A DNA stretch of 64,000 nt from Streptomyces flaveus (GTDB lineage Bacteria; Actinomycetota; Actinomycetes; Streptomycetales; Streptomycetaceae), in NCBI RefSeq assembly GCF_014647675.1, contig NZ_BMPQ01000015.1, positions 1 to 64,000 of the forward strand. The letters run 5' to 3'. Of the stretch, positions 17,302 through 25,258 are shown piece by piece. The notes under the pieces were generated by a model. The model was not told where the DNA came from, did no database searches, and saw only the letters and a program-made list of their open reading frames with translations. Each line of letters begins with the position of its first letter. Positions within the stretch are counted from its first letter, which is position 1. Made by a program: the position numbers and the translations under genes.

Positions 17302-17338
17302 GGAGCGGCCCCTGCGCGGATTCGCACAAGGCCGCTCC
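17302..17338. other. Stem-loop in the divergent region upstream of the hydrolase and SMR genes
   Basis: Arms GGAGCGGCC and GGCCGCTCC are separated by 19 bases that themselves contain TGCG and CGCA arms. It lies between two divergent genes, so it is not an ordinary end-of-gene terminator. It may be a 5' leader structure for the leftward hydrolase message. Confidence 0.4.
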
Positions 17339-17394
17339 TCGGCTGAGCGCGGTCTGTCCGGACCTCGTCATCTTTCTCACCCCCCGCTGTGTAC

Positions 17395-17420
17395 GGGCGT
17401 ACGTATCGATGTGTACGCTC
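17395..17420. promoter_or_regulatory. Candidate TetR-family operator
   Basis: This 26-base imperfect palindrome has outer arms GGGCGTAC and GTACGCTC around a central ATCGAT. Ten of 13 base pairs match. It ends six bases before the ATG of the SMR pump gene, where a repressor would block transcription or a leaderless start. The TetR gene two positions downstream is the obvious candidate ligand. Confidence 0.5.
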
Positions 17421-17426
17421 GTCCAT

Positions 17427-17747
17427 ATGGGATACGCACTGCTCGGCGCCGCCATCGCGGCGGAGGTGGCCGCCACGACCGCCATGAAGTACAGCGAGGG
17501 TTTCAGCAAGCTGTGGCCCTCCCTGCTGACCCTGCTCGGATACGTCGTCGCCTTCGTGCTGCTCGCGCAGACATTGAAGACCGTGTCGGTCGGCACGGCC
17601 TACGCGATCTGGGCCGGAGCCGGCACGGCGGCCGTCGCGGCGATCGGGATGCTGTTCCTGGGGGAGGGGCTGAACGCGGCGAAGCTGACCGGGATCGTGC
17701 TGATCATCGTCGGGGTCGTGGTGCTGAACCTGGGCGGGGCGCACTGA
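17427..17747 (+). CDS. Small multidrug resistance (SMR) family efflux protein
   Basis: This 106-residue protein has four transmembrane helices and is a typical EmrE/SugE-type proton-coupled exporter of cationic compounds. The essential membrane glutamate is in AIAAEVAATTAMK (E13). The second and third helices carry TVSVGTAYAIWAGAGTA, a standard SMR motif, and the last helix is GIVLIIVGVVVLNLGG. I chose the ATG at 17427 because the family begins MGYALLGAA; the frame is open a few codons further upstream. A TetR gene follows 31 bases later, suggesting a repressor-pump pair. Confidence 0.9.
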   Translation: MGYALLGAAIAAEVAATTAMKYSEGFSKLWPSLLTLLGYVVAFVLLAQTLKTVSVGTAYAIWAGAGTAAVAAIGMLFLGEGLNAAKLTGIVLIIVGVVVLNLGGAH

Positions 17748-17778
17748 TGGGCCGCCGTGCGGCCACAGGGGTCCGCTG

Positions 17779-18315
17779 ATGGTGCGGCGTTACGACCCCG
17801 ACAGGCGTCAGCGGATCATCGACGCGGCCATCCGGGTCGTGGGCGCCAAGGGCATCGGCGGGCTGAGCCATCGCTCCGTCGCGGCCGAGGCCGATGTGCC
17901 GCTGGGCTCCACCACGTACCACTTCAAGACCCTCGACGAGCTGATGGTCGCCGCGCTGCGGCAGGCGAACGAGGGCTTCGCCAAACTGGTCGTCGCACGC
18001 GGCGCCCTGGATGACCCCGAGAGCGACCTGGCCGCCGAACTCGCCGGCCTGACAGGCGAGTGGCTCGCAGGCGACCGTACGGGAGTGGAGCTCGAGTACG
18101 AGCTCTACCTCGCCGCCCTCCGCCGCCCCGCCCTGCGCCCCGTAGCCGCCGAATGGTGCCAGGCTCTCGCCGAGCGCGTCGCCCACCGCACCGACCCGGT
18201 CACCGCCCGCGCCCTGGTCGCACTGCTGGACGGCATCTGTCTCCAGGTGCTGCTGACGGGAGCGGAGTACGACGAGGAGTACGCCCGGGATGTGCTGGCC
18301 CGTGTGATCCCCTGA
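17779..18315 (+). CDS. TetR-family transcriptional regulator
   Basis: This is a 178-residue regulator with an N-terminal TetR helix-turn-helix (residues 11-57: IIDAAIRVVGAKGIGGLSHR, then AAEADVPLGSTTYHFKTLDEL). The ligand-binding half is short and helical and ends LLTGAEYDEEYARDVLARVIP. It follows the SMR pump gene on the same strand. It probably represses the pair through the palindrome at 17395-17420 and is released by a pump substrate. This pairing is inferred from position. Confidence 0.88.
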   Translation: MVRRYDPDRRQRIIDAAIRVVGAKGIGGLSHRSVAAEADVPLGSTTYHFKTLDELMVAALRQANEGFAKLVVARGALDDPESDLAAELAGLTGEWLAGDRTGVELEYELYLAALRRPALRPVAAEWCQALAERVAHRTDPVTARALVALLDGICLQVLLTGAEYDEEYARDVLARVIP

Positions 18316-18411
18316 GCTTTCGCTGTGCGGGGCGTGTGAGCCGTGAACCTTCCTCGGTCCACCGGGGAACAGGGGGTGACAAGCTCGGCACGACGAAGCA
18401 GGGGAGGCCTT

Positions 18412-19029
18412 GTGACGGGACCACCACCGCCGGAGGCGCAGGACGAACAGGCGCAGAGTGAAGGGGCACGGAGCGACGCGGAGGTCGTCGCCCAGTCGCT
18501 GGAGCACCCGGAGCTGTTCGCCCGCCTCTACGACCAGTACGCGCCGGACATCCACCGGTACGTGACCCGGCGCCTCGGGGACGGCGCGGCCGACGACATC
18601 ACCGCCGACACCTTCCTCACGGCCTTCCGTATCCGCGCCCGCTACGACCTGACGCGCACCAACGCGCGCCCCTGGCTGTACGGCATCGCGGGCAACCTCA
18701 TCGGCAAGCAGCGCCGCGCCGAAGTGCGGGCCCTCAAGGCGCTGGCCCGCGCCGGACACGACCCCGTCGCCGCCTCATGGGTCGAGGACGCCGACCGCCG
18801 GGTGGCGGCACAGGGCCCGCTCGCCGGGGCGCTGGCCTCGCTGACCGCCGGCGACAGACACGTACTGCTGCTCGTGGCCTGGGCGGAGCTGACGTACGTC
18901 GAGGTCTCCGAGGCCCTCGGCATCCCCGTCGGCACCGTTCGCTCACGCCTCAACCGCGCCCGCCGCAAGGTCCGTTCGGCACTCGGCGCCGATCCCGCGT
19001 TCACCCTCGACACCACGGAGGTGGTCTGA
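18412..19029 (+). CDS. RNA polymerase ECF-type sigma factor
   Basis: This 205-residue ECF sigma factor has region 2 at residues 26-95 (LFARLYDQYAPDIHRYVTRR, DDITADTFLTAFRIRARYD, RPWLYGIAGNLIGKQRR). Region 4 follows at about 130-185 (ASLTAGDRHVLLLVAWAELT, ALGIPVGTVRSRLNRARRKVR). I chose the GTG at 18412 because a GGGGAGG ribosome-binding site lies 4 bases upstream; the frame is open further back. The next gene starts 2 bases after its stop and should be its anti-sigma or regulatory partner. Confidence 0.88.
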   Translation: MTGPPPPEAQDEQAQSEGARSDAEVVAQSLEHPELFARLYDQYAPDIHRYVTRRLGDGAADDITADTFLTAFRIRARYDLTRTNARPWLYGIAGNLIGKQRRAEVRALKALARAGHDPVAASWVEDADRRVAAQGPLAGALASLTAGDRHVLLLVAWAELTYVEVSEALGIPVGTVRSRLNRARRKVRSALGADPAFTLDTTEVV

Positions 19030-19031
19030 CC

Positions 19032-19922
19032 ATGGACGAGATGACAGCGGTCCGTGAACTGCGGGCCGACGCCCCCGCCCCGTCCCGCTCCCGGCTCGCC
19101 GAAGGACGCGACCGACTGCTGTGGGAGACACGACGCGGTGCTCGCGGCCGCAGGCTGCGCGCCGACTGGCGGCTCGCCACTATCGGGGCTGCGGCGGCGA
19201 TCACGGCGGCTGCGGTGATCGGCACGCAGGTGGTCGGCGATGACGGACGTACGCAACCAGGATCCCAGCCGGGCTATACGCTGGAGCTCGGCAGCGCGAA
19301 GGACCTGCTGAACGACGCCGCGGACATCATCGCGGCGCGTCCCCCTGCGGGCCCGCGCGACGGCCAGTGGGTCTACCTCAAGTCCGTCGAGACGAACACG
19401 ACGGACGACGAGCAGCCGGGGCCCCGGACGAGCGAGGACTGGATCAAGTACGCCGATCCCTCCATGGAGAACGGGAAGGCGGGCGACGACCACTCGCCTC
19501 GCGAGCAGTACGCGTTCCTCAAGAGCCTGCCCGACGACCCGAAGCGGGTACGCGCCAAGGCCCGGGCCTTCTTCTTCGCCACCGACCCGGAGGAGACCCG
19601 CACACAGCACGAATACCGGGCACTCACCGCGATCATCAGCCGGGCGTATGTGATCGACCCCGAAGGGCTCGCCAAGGTGTATCGGGCCATGGCCACGATC
19701 CCCGGTGTACAGGCGGCCGAGGTCCAGGACGCGGCGGGACGCAACGCGATCGCGCTTTATCTGAAGGGGGGCAGTATGGGCGGGAGCCGCGACGAGACGC
19801 TGCTCGACCCGACGACGTACCTCGCCAGCGGCTACCGCTTCCTCGAGGGCGAGGACCAGGTCGTCATCAGCGGAGCCCGGCTCGCCATGGGACTCGTCGA
19901 CGAGAAGGGCAAGCGGCCCTGA
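19032..19922 (+). CDS. CU044_5270-family membrane protein, likely sigma-factor partner
   Basis: The protein has 296 residues. Residues 1-50 are cytoplasmic and Arg-rich, and one transmembrane helix spans about 52-70 (LATIGAAAAITAAAVIGTQVV). The extracellular domain contains GQWVYLKSVETNT, KARAFFFATDPEETRTQHEY, and a C-terminal LASGYRFLEGEDQVVISGAR. This architecture is common next to ECF sigma genes in actinobacteria. It starts 2 bases after the sigma gene and is probably co-expressed as its anti-sigma or sensor. There is no zinc-binding anti-sigma motif. Confidence 0.8.
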   Translation: MDEMTAVRELRADAPAPSRSRLAEGRDRLLWETRRGARGRRLRADWRLATIGAAAAITAAAVIGTQVVGDDGRTQPGSQPGYTLELGSAKDLLNDAADIIAARPPAGPRDGQWVYLKSVETNTTDDEQPGPRTSEDWIKYADPSMENGKAGDDHSPREQYAFLKSLPDDPKRVRAKARAFFFATDPEETRTQHEYRALTAIISRAYVIDPEGLAKVYRAMATIPGVQAAEVQDAAGRNAIALYLKGGSMGGSRDETLLDPTTYLASGYRFLEGEDQVVISGARLAMGLVDEKGKRP

Positions 19923-20012
19923 GTCGTGGGTGAGGGGAGCGGTGCGCCCGGCACGTGAGATGCCCGGCGCACCGGTTGGCCCCTCGCGCCCATGGCCGGT
20001 TAGGTTTCCCTC

Positions 20013-21002
20013 ATGACCGACACGACTGCTTCTCCTACCACCGGCGCTGTCGCCGCCGGCCTCGCCACGGTCGCCGCCGACGGCACCGTTCTCGACACCT
20101 GGTTCCCCGCGCCCGAGCTCAGTGACGGGCCCGGCCCGTCCGGTACGGAGCGGTTGTCCGCCGAGCGGGCCGTGGAACTGCTCGGGGAGGGCGCCGCGAA
20201 GGCCATCGGTCCGGACGCCCGCCGGGGCGTCGAGGTGGTCGCGGTGCGTACGGTCATCGCCTCGCTCGACGAGAAGCCGATCGACGCGCATGACGTGTAC
20301 CTGCGCCTCCACCTGCTCTCGCACCGCCTGGTGCAGCCGCACGGCCAGAGCCTGGACGGCATGTTCGCGCATCTCGCGAACGTCGCCTGGACCTCGCTCG
20401 GCCCGGTCGCCGTCGACGACCTCGAGAAGGTCCGGCTCAACGCCCGCGCCGAGGGCCTCCACCTGGCCGTGACGTCCGTCGACAAGTTCCCGCGCATGAC
20501 GGACTACGTGGCACCCAAGGGCGTACGCATCGCCGACGCCGACCGGGTCCGTCTCGGCGCGCACCTCGCCGAGGGCACCACGGTCATGCACGAGGGCTTC
20601 GTGAACTTCAACGCCGGCACGCTCGGCACGTCGATGGTCGAGGGCCGTATCTCCGCCGGCGTCGTGGTCGGCAACGGTTCGGACATCGGCGGGGGCGCCT
20701 CCACCATGGGCACCCTCTCCGGCGGCGGCAACGTCCGCATCACCATCGGCGAGCGCTGCCTCGTCGGCGCCGAGGCGGGCGTCGGGATCGCGCTCGGCGA
20801 CGAGTGCGTGGTCGAGGCGGGCCTGTACGTCACCGCCGGCACCCGCGTCACGATGCCCGACGGCCAGATCGTCAAGGCCCGCGAACTCTCCGGCGCCTCG
20901 AACATCCTCTTCCGCCGCAACTCGGTCAGCGGCACGGTGGAGGCGCGGCCGAACAACGCGGTGTGGGGCGGCCTGAACGAAATCCTGCACAGCCACAACT
21001 GA
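20013..21002 (+). CDS. dapD: Tetrahydrodipicolinate N-succinyltransferase
   Basis: DapD succinylates tetrahydrodipicolinate in the succinylase branch of lysine and diaminopimelate synthesis. The 329-residue protein has the actinobacterial DapD form: an alpha/beta N-terminal domain to about residue 165, then a left-handed beta-helix of hexapeptide repeats (VRLGAHLAEGTTVMHEGFVN, SAGVVVGNGSDIGGGAS, GERCLVGAEAGVGIALGDEC). It ends NNAVWGGLNEILHSHN. It stands alone with its own terminator. The dapA homologue 2 kb away may feed the same pathway. Confidence 0.96.
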   Translation: MTDTTASPTTGAVAAGLATVAADGTVLDTWFPAPELSDGPGPSGTERLSAERAVELLGEGAAKAIGPDARRGVEVVAVRTVIASLDEKPIDAHDVYLRLHLLSHRLVQPHGQSLDGMFAHLANVAWTSLGPVAVDDLEKVRLNARAEGLHLAVTSVDKFPRMTDYVAPKGVRIADADRVRLGAHLAEGTTVMHEGFVNFNAGTLGTSMVEGRISAGVVVGNGSDIGGGASTMGTLSGGGNVRITIGERCLVGAEAGVGIALGDECVVEAGLYVTAGTRVTMPDGQIVKARELSGASNILFRRNSVSGTVEARPNNAVWGGLNEILHSHN

Positions 21003-21016
21003 CGCACATGAAGCGT

Positions 21017-21055
21017 GCCGAGCGCCCTCCCGCCGACCGCGGGAGGGCGCTCGGC
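21017..21055 (+). terminator. Terminator after dapD
   Basis: A 17-bp perfect stem (arms beginning GCCGAGCGCCCTCCC and ending GGGAGGGCGCTCGGC) with a 5-base loop lies 15 bases after the dapD stop. Confidence 0.9.
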
Positions 21056-21157
21056 TGTGCGGAGACGAGAACTTTCCTTGCGGCACAGGCATAGCGGGAG
21101 CAGGCCGCGCGCGTCACAAGGAATGCAAAGCGGGGGAGGCCCGCCGGGGAAGAGAAG

Positions 21158-21721
21158 GTGACGATGGATGCCCAAGGGCAGGAGCGCTTCCGGGAGTTCG
21201 TGGAGAACCGGTCGTCGGCGTTGCTGAAGACCGCCGTCCTGCTCAGCGGCGGAGACCGGCACGCCGCCGAGGATCTGCTGCAGAACGCGCTGATCAAGGC
21301 CGCGGGCCGGTGGCAGCGGATCGACGAGCCGGAGGCGTACGTACGGCGGATCCTGTACCGGCAGCAGGTGAGCCGGTGGCGGCTGAAGTGGCGAAGACGG
21401 GAGCTGACCGTCGCCGAGCCGCCCGAGGGGACGGGCGGCGGTGACGCCGCCTCCGCCGCCGAGCTGCGCATCGTCATGCGCGGGGCGCTGGCACGGCTGA
21501 CCCCACGACAGCGGACCGTGCTCGTGCTGCGGTACTTCGAGGATCTCCCGGAGGCCGACGTGGCCCGCATCCTCGGCTGCTCCGTCGGAACCGTGCGCTC
21601 CACCACGCACCGCTCGCTCGCCCGGCTGCGCTCCCTCGCGCCCGAACTGGCCGCACTCGGCCTCGCCGACGCCGAGCAGCCCCCGTCCCGTGACTACTCC
21701 CCCGTGGAGGTACGCCCGTGA
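21158..21721 (+). CDS. SigE-family RNA polymerase ECF sigma factor
   Basis: This 187-residue sigma factor belongs to the actinobacterial SigE/SEVSFA group. Region 2 covers FREFVENRSSALLKTAVLLS, AEDLLQNALIKAAGRW and YVRRILYRQQVSRWR. Region 4 has ARLTPRQRTVLVLRYFEDLP and ILGCSVGTVRSTTHRSLARLR. The annotated start is the GTG at 21158 (a second ATG follows two codons later). A GAAGAGAAGG stretch lies just upstream. Its stop overlaps the next GTG by four bases, so its product is made together with the membrane protein that follows. Confidence 0.88.
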   Translation: MTMDAQGQERFREFVENRSSALLKTAVLLSGGDRHAAEDLLQNALIKAAGRWQRIDEPEAYVRRILYRQQVSRWRLKWRRRELTVAEPPEGTGGGDAASAAELRIVMRGALARLTPRQRTVLVLRYFEDLPEADVARILGCSVGTVRSTTHRSLARLRSLAPELAALGLADAEQPPSRDYSPVEVRP

Positions 21722-22905
21722 ACGTCGACGAACTGGTGCGTGACTCCCTGCGGGAGCAGGCCACCGAACAGCGGCCTCTGGGCCCGGGCTTCGCAGACCG
21801 CGTCCTGACCGCCCGGCGACGCCGCCGTACCCGTACCCTCGCGTCCCTCGCCGCGGCCACCACCGCCGTCGTCGCCTTCGCGGTGGCGGTGCCGATGCTG
21901 GAGTCCGGCAACGACGGCGCGCGGCTCGCGACCGAGGCGAACCAGAGCGATGTCATCGCCCACCCCGACCAGTCGCCCCCGCGCGACTTGATCGCCGCAG
22001 GAGACGTCGCGCTGGCCGCGTACTACACCTGGAAGAACGTCGAGCAGACGGACGACCGTGCCGTCGGCGTCCGCGAGTACCGGCTGCTCAACCAGAAGAC
22101 AGGCAAGTACGAGAAGACGACCAAGTGGTCCTTCATCGACATCGCCCCCGGCATGCGAACCGCCGCCGTCCTGGAGAAGGACCTGCCCACCCAGCGGATC
22201 GGTCTGCTCAACCTGCTCACCGGCGAGGTCGAGCGGTGGATCCCGGTGGACCGCGGCGTCGCGGGCGTCAGCTTCTCGCCCGACGGCGGCAAGCTCGTCG
22301 CGACGACGTACAAGGCGAACCCCGACCTGCGGTTCAAGGTGGACTACGACAGCGATGGCGACGGCAAGAACAACGACTACGACCAGTCGCACGACCAGCC
22401 GCGGACCGGCTTCTACGTCATCGACGTGGCCACTGGCAAGGGATCGTGGAGCGAGGTCCTGGAGGAAAACGTAAGGAACGCTCGTCAGGACTTCGCCTTC
22501 AGCCACGACGGCAAGCTGGTCTACTCCGGGCTCGCCATGGAACCCCTGATGCAGTACTACGACTTCAAGGGCAGCAAGGTCGACCGGCCCGCGAACGAGC
22601 GGTACACGCAGTGGTACGTCGACGCGGGAGTGTCCCCGAACGGCAGACTCGTCGCGAACGACGGCGGCGCCGTCCTCGACGCCTACGCCGGCGTGCGGAT
22701 CGCCGACGTGCCGGGATACACGCCGCTCGCCTGGGTCGACGACAAGCGGCTCATCCTCTGGTACAGCGAACCGGGCGAGAACGAGCACCACACCCGGCTC
22801 GTCCTCGCCACGATCGGCAGCGACAAACTCGTACGCCTGAGTGGAGCTCTCAAGGGGAACGACGGCGCGCCCGGACAATGGACGCCGATCTTCGCCGAAC
22901 GCTGA
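21718..22905 (+). CDS. Membrane-anchored beta-propeller-like protein, likely sigma-factor partner
   Basis: The protein has 395 residues. Residues 1-40 are a cytoplasmic Arg-rich tail with ADRVLTARRRRRTRT, and a transmembrane helix spans about 42-60 (LAAATTAVVAFAVAVPML). The extracellular part has WD40/TolB-like repeats (GVAGVSFSPDGGKLVATTYK, DFAFSHDGKLVYSGLAM, DAGVSPNGRLVANDGG). It is translationally coupled to the SigE-family sigma gene (GTGA overlap), so I infer an anti-sigma or signal-sensing role across the membrane. It ends 10 bases from the convergent dapA homologue. Confidence 0.78.
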   Translation: MNVDELVRDSLREQATEQRPLGPGFADRVLTARRRRRTRTLASLAAATTAVVAFAVAVPMLESGNDGARLATEANQSDVIAHPDQSPPRDLIAAGDVALAAYYTWKNVEQTDDRAVGVREYRLLNQKTGKYEKTTKWSFIDIAPGMRTAAVLEKDLPTQRIGLLNLLTGEVERWIPVDRGVAGVSFSPDGGKLVATTYKANPDLRFKVDYDSDGDGKNNDYDQSHDQPRTGFYVIDVATGKGSWSEVLEENVRNARQDFAFSHDGKLVYSGLAMEPLMQYYDFKGSKVDRPANERYTQWYVDAGVSPNGRLVANDGGAVLDAYAGVRIADVPGYTPLAWVDDKRLILWYSEPGENEHHTRLVLATIGSDKLVRLSGALKGNDGAPGQWTPIFAER

Positions 22906-22915
22906 TCAGGCCCGG

Positions 22916-23824
22916 TCAGGTGGCCACGAGCCGCTCGTACGCCGCCAGCAGCCCGTCGACCGTCTCGCGGCCGGCGGGCCGCAGCGGTGCGCGCACCGGA
23001 CCGGACGGCAGGCCGAGGGCGGTGAGCAGGGCCTTCGCCGTGACCGTGCCGGGCAGGCCGGATGCCATCATCAACTCGATGAGAGGGATGGCGTGGCGCT
23101 GACGCCGGGCGGCTTCCGCGGTGTCTCCCGCGTCGAACGCGTCCAGGATGCCCCGGAGTTGGCGGGGTACGGCGTTGGCGACGGTGCTGATGTAGCCGGC
23201 GCCGCCGACCGCGTACAGCGGCAGGATGAACTCCTCGCAGCCCGTGTAGTACGCGAGGTCCGTGCGGGCCAGTACCTTCTGGGTGCCGAGCAGGTCGTAC
23301 GCGCAGTCCTTGACGGCCACGATCCGCGGATGCGCGGCGAGGCGCAGCATGGTCTCCGGTTCGATGCGGGTGGCGGTGCGGCCCGGGATGTCGTACAGCG
23401 CGAGCGGCAGCCCGGAGGCGTCCGCGATCTCCCGGAAGTGGGCCTCGAGGGCTTCCTGGGGCGGCTTGCTGTAGTAGGGCGAGACCACCAACAGGCCGTC
23501 CGCGCCCGCCTTTTCGGCCTCCTGGGCCAGCTCGATCGTGTGCCGTGTGTCGGAGGTCCCGACGCCCGCCACCACCGCGGCCCGCCCTCCGACCGCCTCG
23601 ACCACGGCCCGTACGAGCGCGGCCTTCTCGGAGTCCGTCGTGGTCGGCGACTCCCCGGTCGTCCCCGACAGCACAAGACCCTCGCATCCGTCCGCGACCA
23701 GCCGCTCGGCCAGCGCCTGCGCCCCGTCCGGATCGAGCAGCCCGTCCTCGGTGAAGGGGGTGATCATCGCGCAGAGGGCGCGGCCGAAGGGCCGGGCTGA
23801 GGTCTTGGCAGAGGGTGTGGTCAT
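22916..23824 (-). CDS. dapA: 4-hydroxy-tetrahydrodipicolinate synthase family protein
   Basis: This 302-residue TIM-barrel Schiff-base enzyme has the family signature GLVLSGTTGESPTTTDSEK near residue 45. The catalytic Tyr is in VVSPYYSKPPQEAL and the Schiff-base Lys in RIVAVKDCAYD. DapA condenses pyruvate with aspartate semialdehyde in lysine and diaminopimelate synthesis; close relatives act on other keto acids, so it could be a paralogue. I chose the ATG at 23822-23824 (MTTPSAKTSARP) rather than one 12 codons upstream. An AT-rich stretch (23860-23895) upstream probably holds its promoter. Confidence 0.88.
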   Translation of the reverse strand: MTTPSAKTSARPFGRALCAMITPFTEDGLLDPDGAQALAERLVADGCEGLVLSGTTGESPTTTDSEKAALVRAVVEAVGGRAAVVAGVGTSDTRHTIELAQEAEKAGADGLLVVSPYYSKPPQEALEAHFREIADASGLPLALYDIPGRTATRIEPETMLRLAAHPRIVAVKDCAYDLLGTQKVLARTDLAYYTGCEEFILPLYAVGGAGYISTVANAVPRQLRGILDAFDAGDTAEAARRQRHAIPLIELMMASGLPGTVTAKALLTALGLPSGPVRAPLRPAGRETVDGLLAAYERLVAT

Positions 23825-23985
23825 GCCCGTAGTTTCGGCATCGCGACTCTGAAGCTCCACTTAATTCTTCTACGAGATATCCATAAGGAACGCTGTGCGG
23901 TGAGCGAACGGGCGCTCTAGGAAGTCGGCGCCGTTTGAGTCACCATGGCGGGAACGGTAGTTGGTGATCGGTCACGGGAGGCGTT

Positions 23986-24117
23986 ATGAGGCTGGGTAAG
24001 GCGCTCGCCACCGGAGTCGCGGAGGAGCAGCCGCGCGTGGACGAGGACGAGCTTCAACTCGCTGAGGAAATCGAGGAGTTGGAGCCCGCCGCCGAAGAGG
24101 TTCCGGTCGCGCGATGA
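23986..24117 (+). CDS. 43-residue acidic small protein
   Basis: This tiny gene starts at the ATG at 23986, 4 bases after a strong GGGAGG ribosome-binding site. It ends with a TGA that overlaps the next ATG by four bases (ATGA). The product begins MRLGKALATGVAEEQPRVDE and has a Glu-rich helical middle (EIEELEPAAEEVPVAR at the end). The clean start signals and coupling make it a real gene despite its size. Function is unknown; it may partner the Cys-rich protein that follows. Confidence 0.7.
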   Translation: MRLGKALATGVAEEQPRVDEDELQLAEEIEELEPAAEEVPVAR

Positions 24118-24791
24118 GATGGCGGCTCCCCGAGGAACGTCCGGCGGAGCCGCCCACCGGATTCAAGATCGCCCACCCGATGCTGTCGCAGGACGGCAGC
24201 CGGGCCGGGTTCACCGGTGTGTCGCTGGGCGGCGCGCTGCCGTACGGGGTGCTCGACGAGGCCCACTGCGTGTACGGGCTGCGGCACCGGGCACCCCATC
24301 GTCGCTGCGACTGCGGTTTCCACTGCGTGCACGACCGTACGGCGGCGGAGGCGATGCTGTGCACCGCCGAGCACCGGACCGCCGTGCTCCTCGAGGTGGC
24401 GGTCCTCGGCGCGTACATCCGCTTCGAGCTCGGGTTCCGTTACGCCCGGCAGCGGGTCCGTACCGCCACGGTCGGCCCCTGTAGCTGCGGCTCCGTGGCC
24501 GTGGCGCTGGCCGACGCCGGATGGGGCAGGCCCGGCTGGCGGGCGCTGGCGGCGAGCTGCGCCGGATGCGTACGCGGTCGTCCGTCCGTATCCCTGGCGA
24601 CCTTCGCGCGGCTGGGCGGAGAGGGGCTGCGGGTCCGGGCCGGGGGAGGTGCCGCACCGTCCGGTGGTGATCTGCCCGAAGGGCTCGGCGTGTCCGAGCT
24701 GACCGCCGAGGCCGCGCTGCTGCAGGCCCGGCTCGACTGGTTCCAGACCCAGCTGGCACGGCTCGGCCAACCCGGGGCCGACCAGGGGTAG
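24114..24791 (+). CDS. Cysteine/histidine-rich hypothetical protein
   Basis: This 225-residue protein has no family I recognise. It carries CxCxxxC-type clusters: HRRCDCGFHCVHD near residue 62, VGPCSCGSVAV near 122, and ASCAGCVRG near 147. These spacings suggest one or two structural zinc or other metal sites. The C-terminus is helical (TAEAALLQARLDWFQTQLARL). It is translationally coupled to the 43-residue gene before it. It has no signal peptide, so it is probably cytoplasmic. Confidence 0.75.
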   Translation: MRWRLPEERPAEPPTGFKIAHPMLSQDGSRAGFTGVSLGGALPYGVLDEAHCVYGLRHRAPHRRCDCGFHCVHDRTAAEAMLCTAEHRTAVLLEVAVLGAYIRFELGFRYARQRVRTATVGPCSCGSVAVALADAGWGRPGWRALAASCAGCVRGRPSVSLATFARLGGEGLRVRAGGGAAPSGGDLPEGLGVSELTAEAALLQARLDWFQTQLARLGQPGADQG

Positions 24792-24844
24792 CGACGGCTC
24801 GGCGGGGTACTCGGGCGTCCCGAGACGAGAGGAGGCGGGGCGTC

Positions 24845-25258
24845 GTGACCGAGACCATGCAGCGGCGGCCGGAGGAACACCACTCGGTGGGTGACCTCGT
24901 CGGACAGGCCACCGAACAGCTCTCCGAACTCGTACGGCAGGAAGTACGGCTCGCGAAAGAGGAACTGGCGCAGAAGGGCAAGCGCGCGGGACGCGGCGGC
25001 GGTCTCCTCGGCGCGGCGGGCGCGGTCGGATATGTCGGCGTGATGGCGCTGGCCGGCACGGGCGTCGCCGCGCTGTCCCTGGTGCTGTCCGTGTGGGCGT
25101 CGGCGCTCATCGTCACGGCCGTGCTTTTCGTGATCGCAGCCGTCCTGGGCGTCACCGGCCGCGCGCAACTGCGCCGTGCCACGCCGCCCATGCCTGCGGA
25201 GACCCTCGAAAGCGTCCGGGCCGACGTCGACACAATCAAGGAAAGGGCGCATCGATGA
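24845..25258 (+). CDS. Phage-holin-like membrane protein (actinobacterial Holin-X/DUF1469 type)
   Basis: This 137-residue membrane protein has a charged N-terminal helix (DLVGQATEQLSELVRQEVRL) and two transmembrane helices (GLLGAAGAVGYVGVMALAGTG and LSVWASALIVTAVLFVIAAV). A charged helix at the end is also present (ESVRADVDTIKERAH). Despite the family name it is a chromosomal envelope protein in actinobacteria, usually next to a DUF3618 gene as here. The GTG at 24845 follows a GAGGAGGCGGGGCG run. Its stop overlaps the next ATG (ATGA). Confidence 0.82.
   Translation: MTETMQRRPEEHHSVGDLVGQATEQLSELVRQEVRLAKEELAQKGKRAGRGGGLLGAAGAVGYVGVMALAGTGVAALSLVLSVWASALIVTAVLFVIAAVLGVTGRAQLRRATPPMPAETLESVRADVDTIKERAHR

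Noticed and set aside
18642..21092. An 816-codon leftward open frame
   Set aside because: It runs antisense through a sigma factor, its partner and dapD, all of which have clear motifs. Long shadow frames are common at this GC content.
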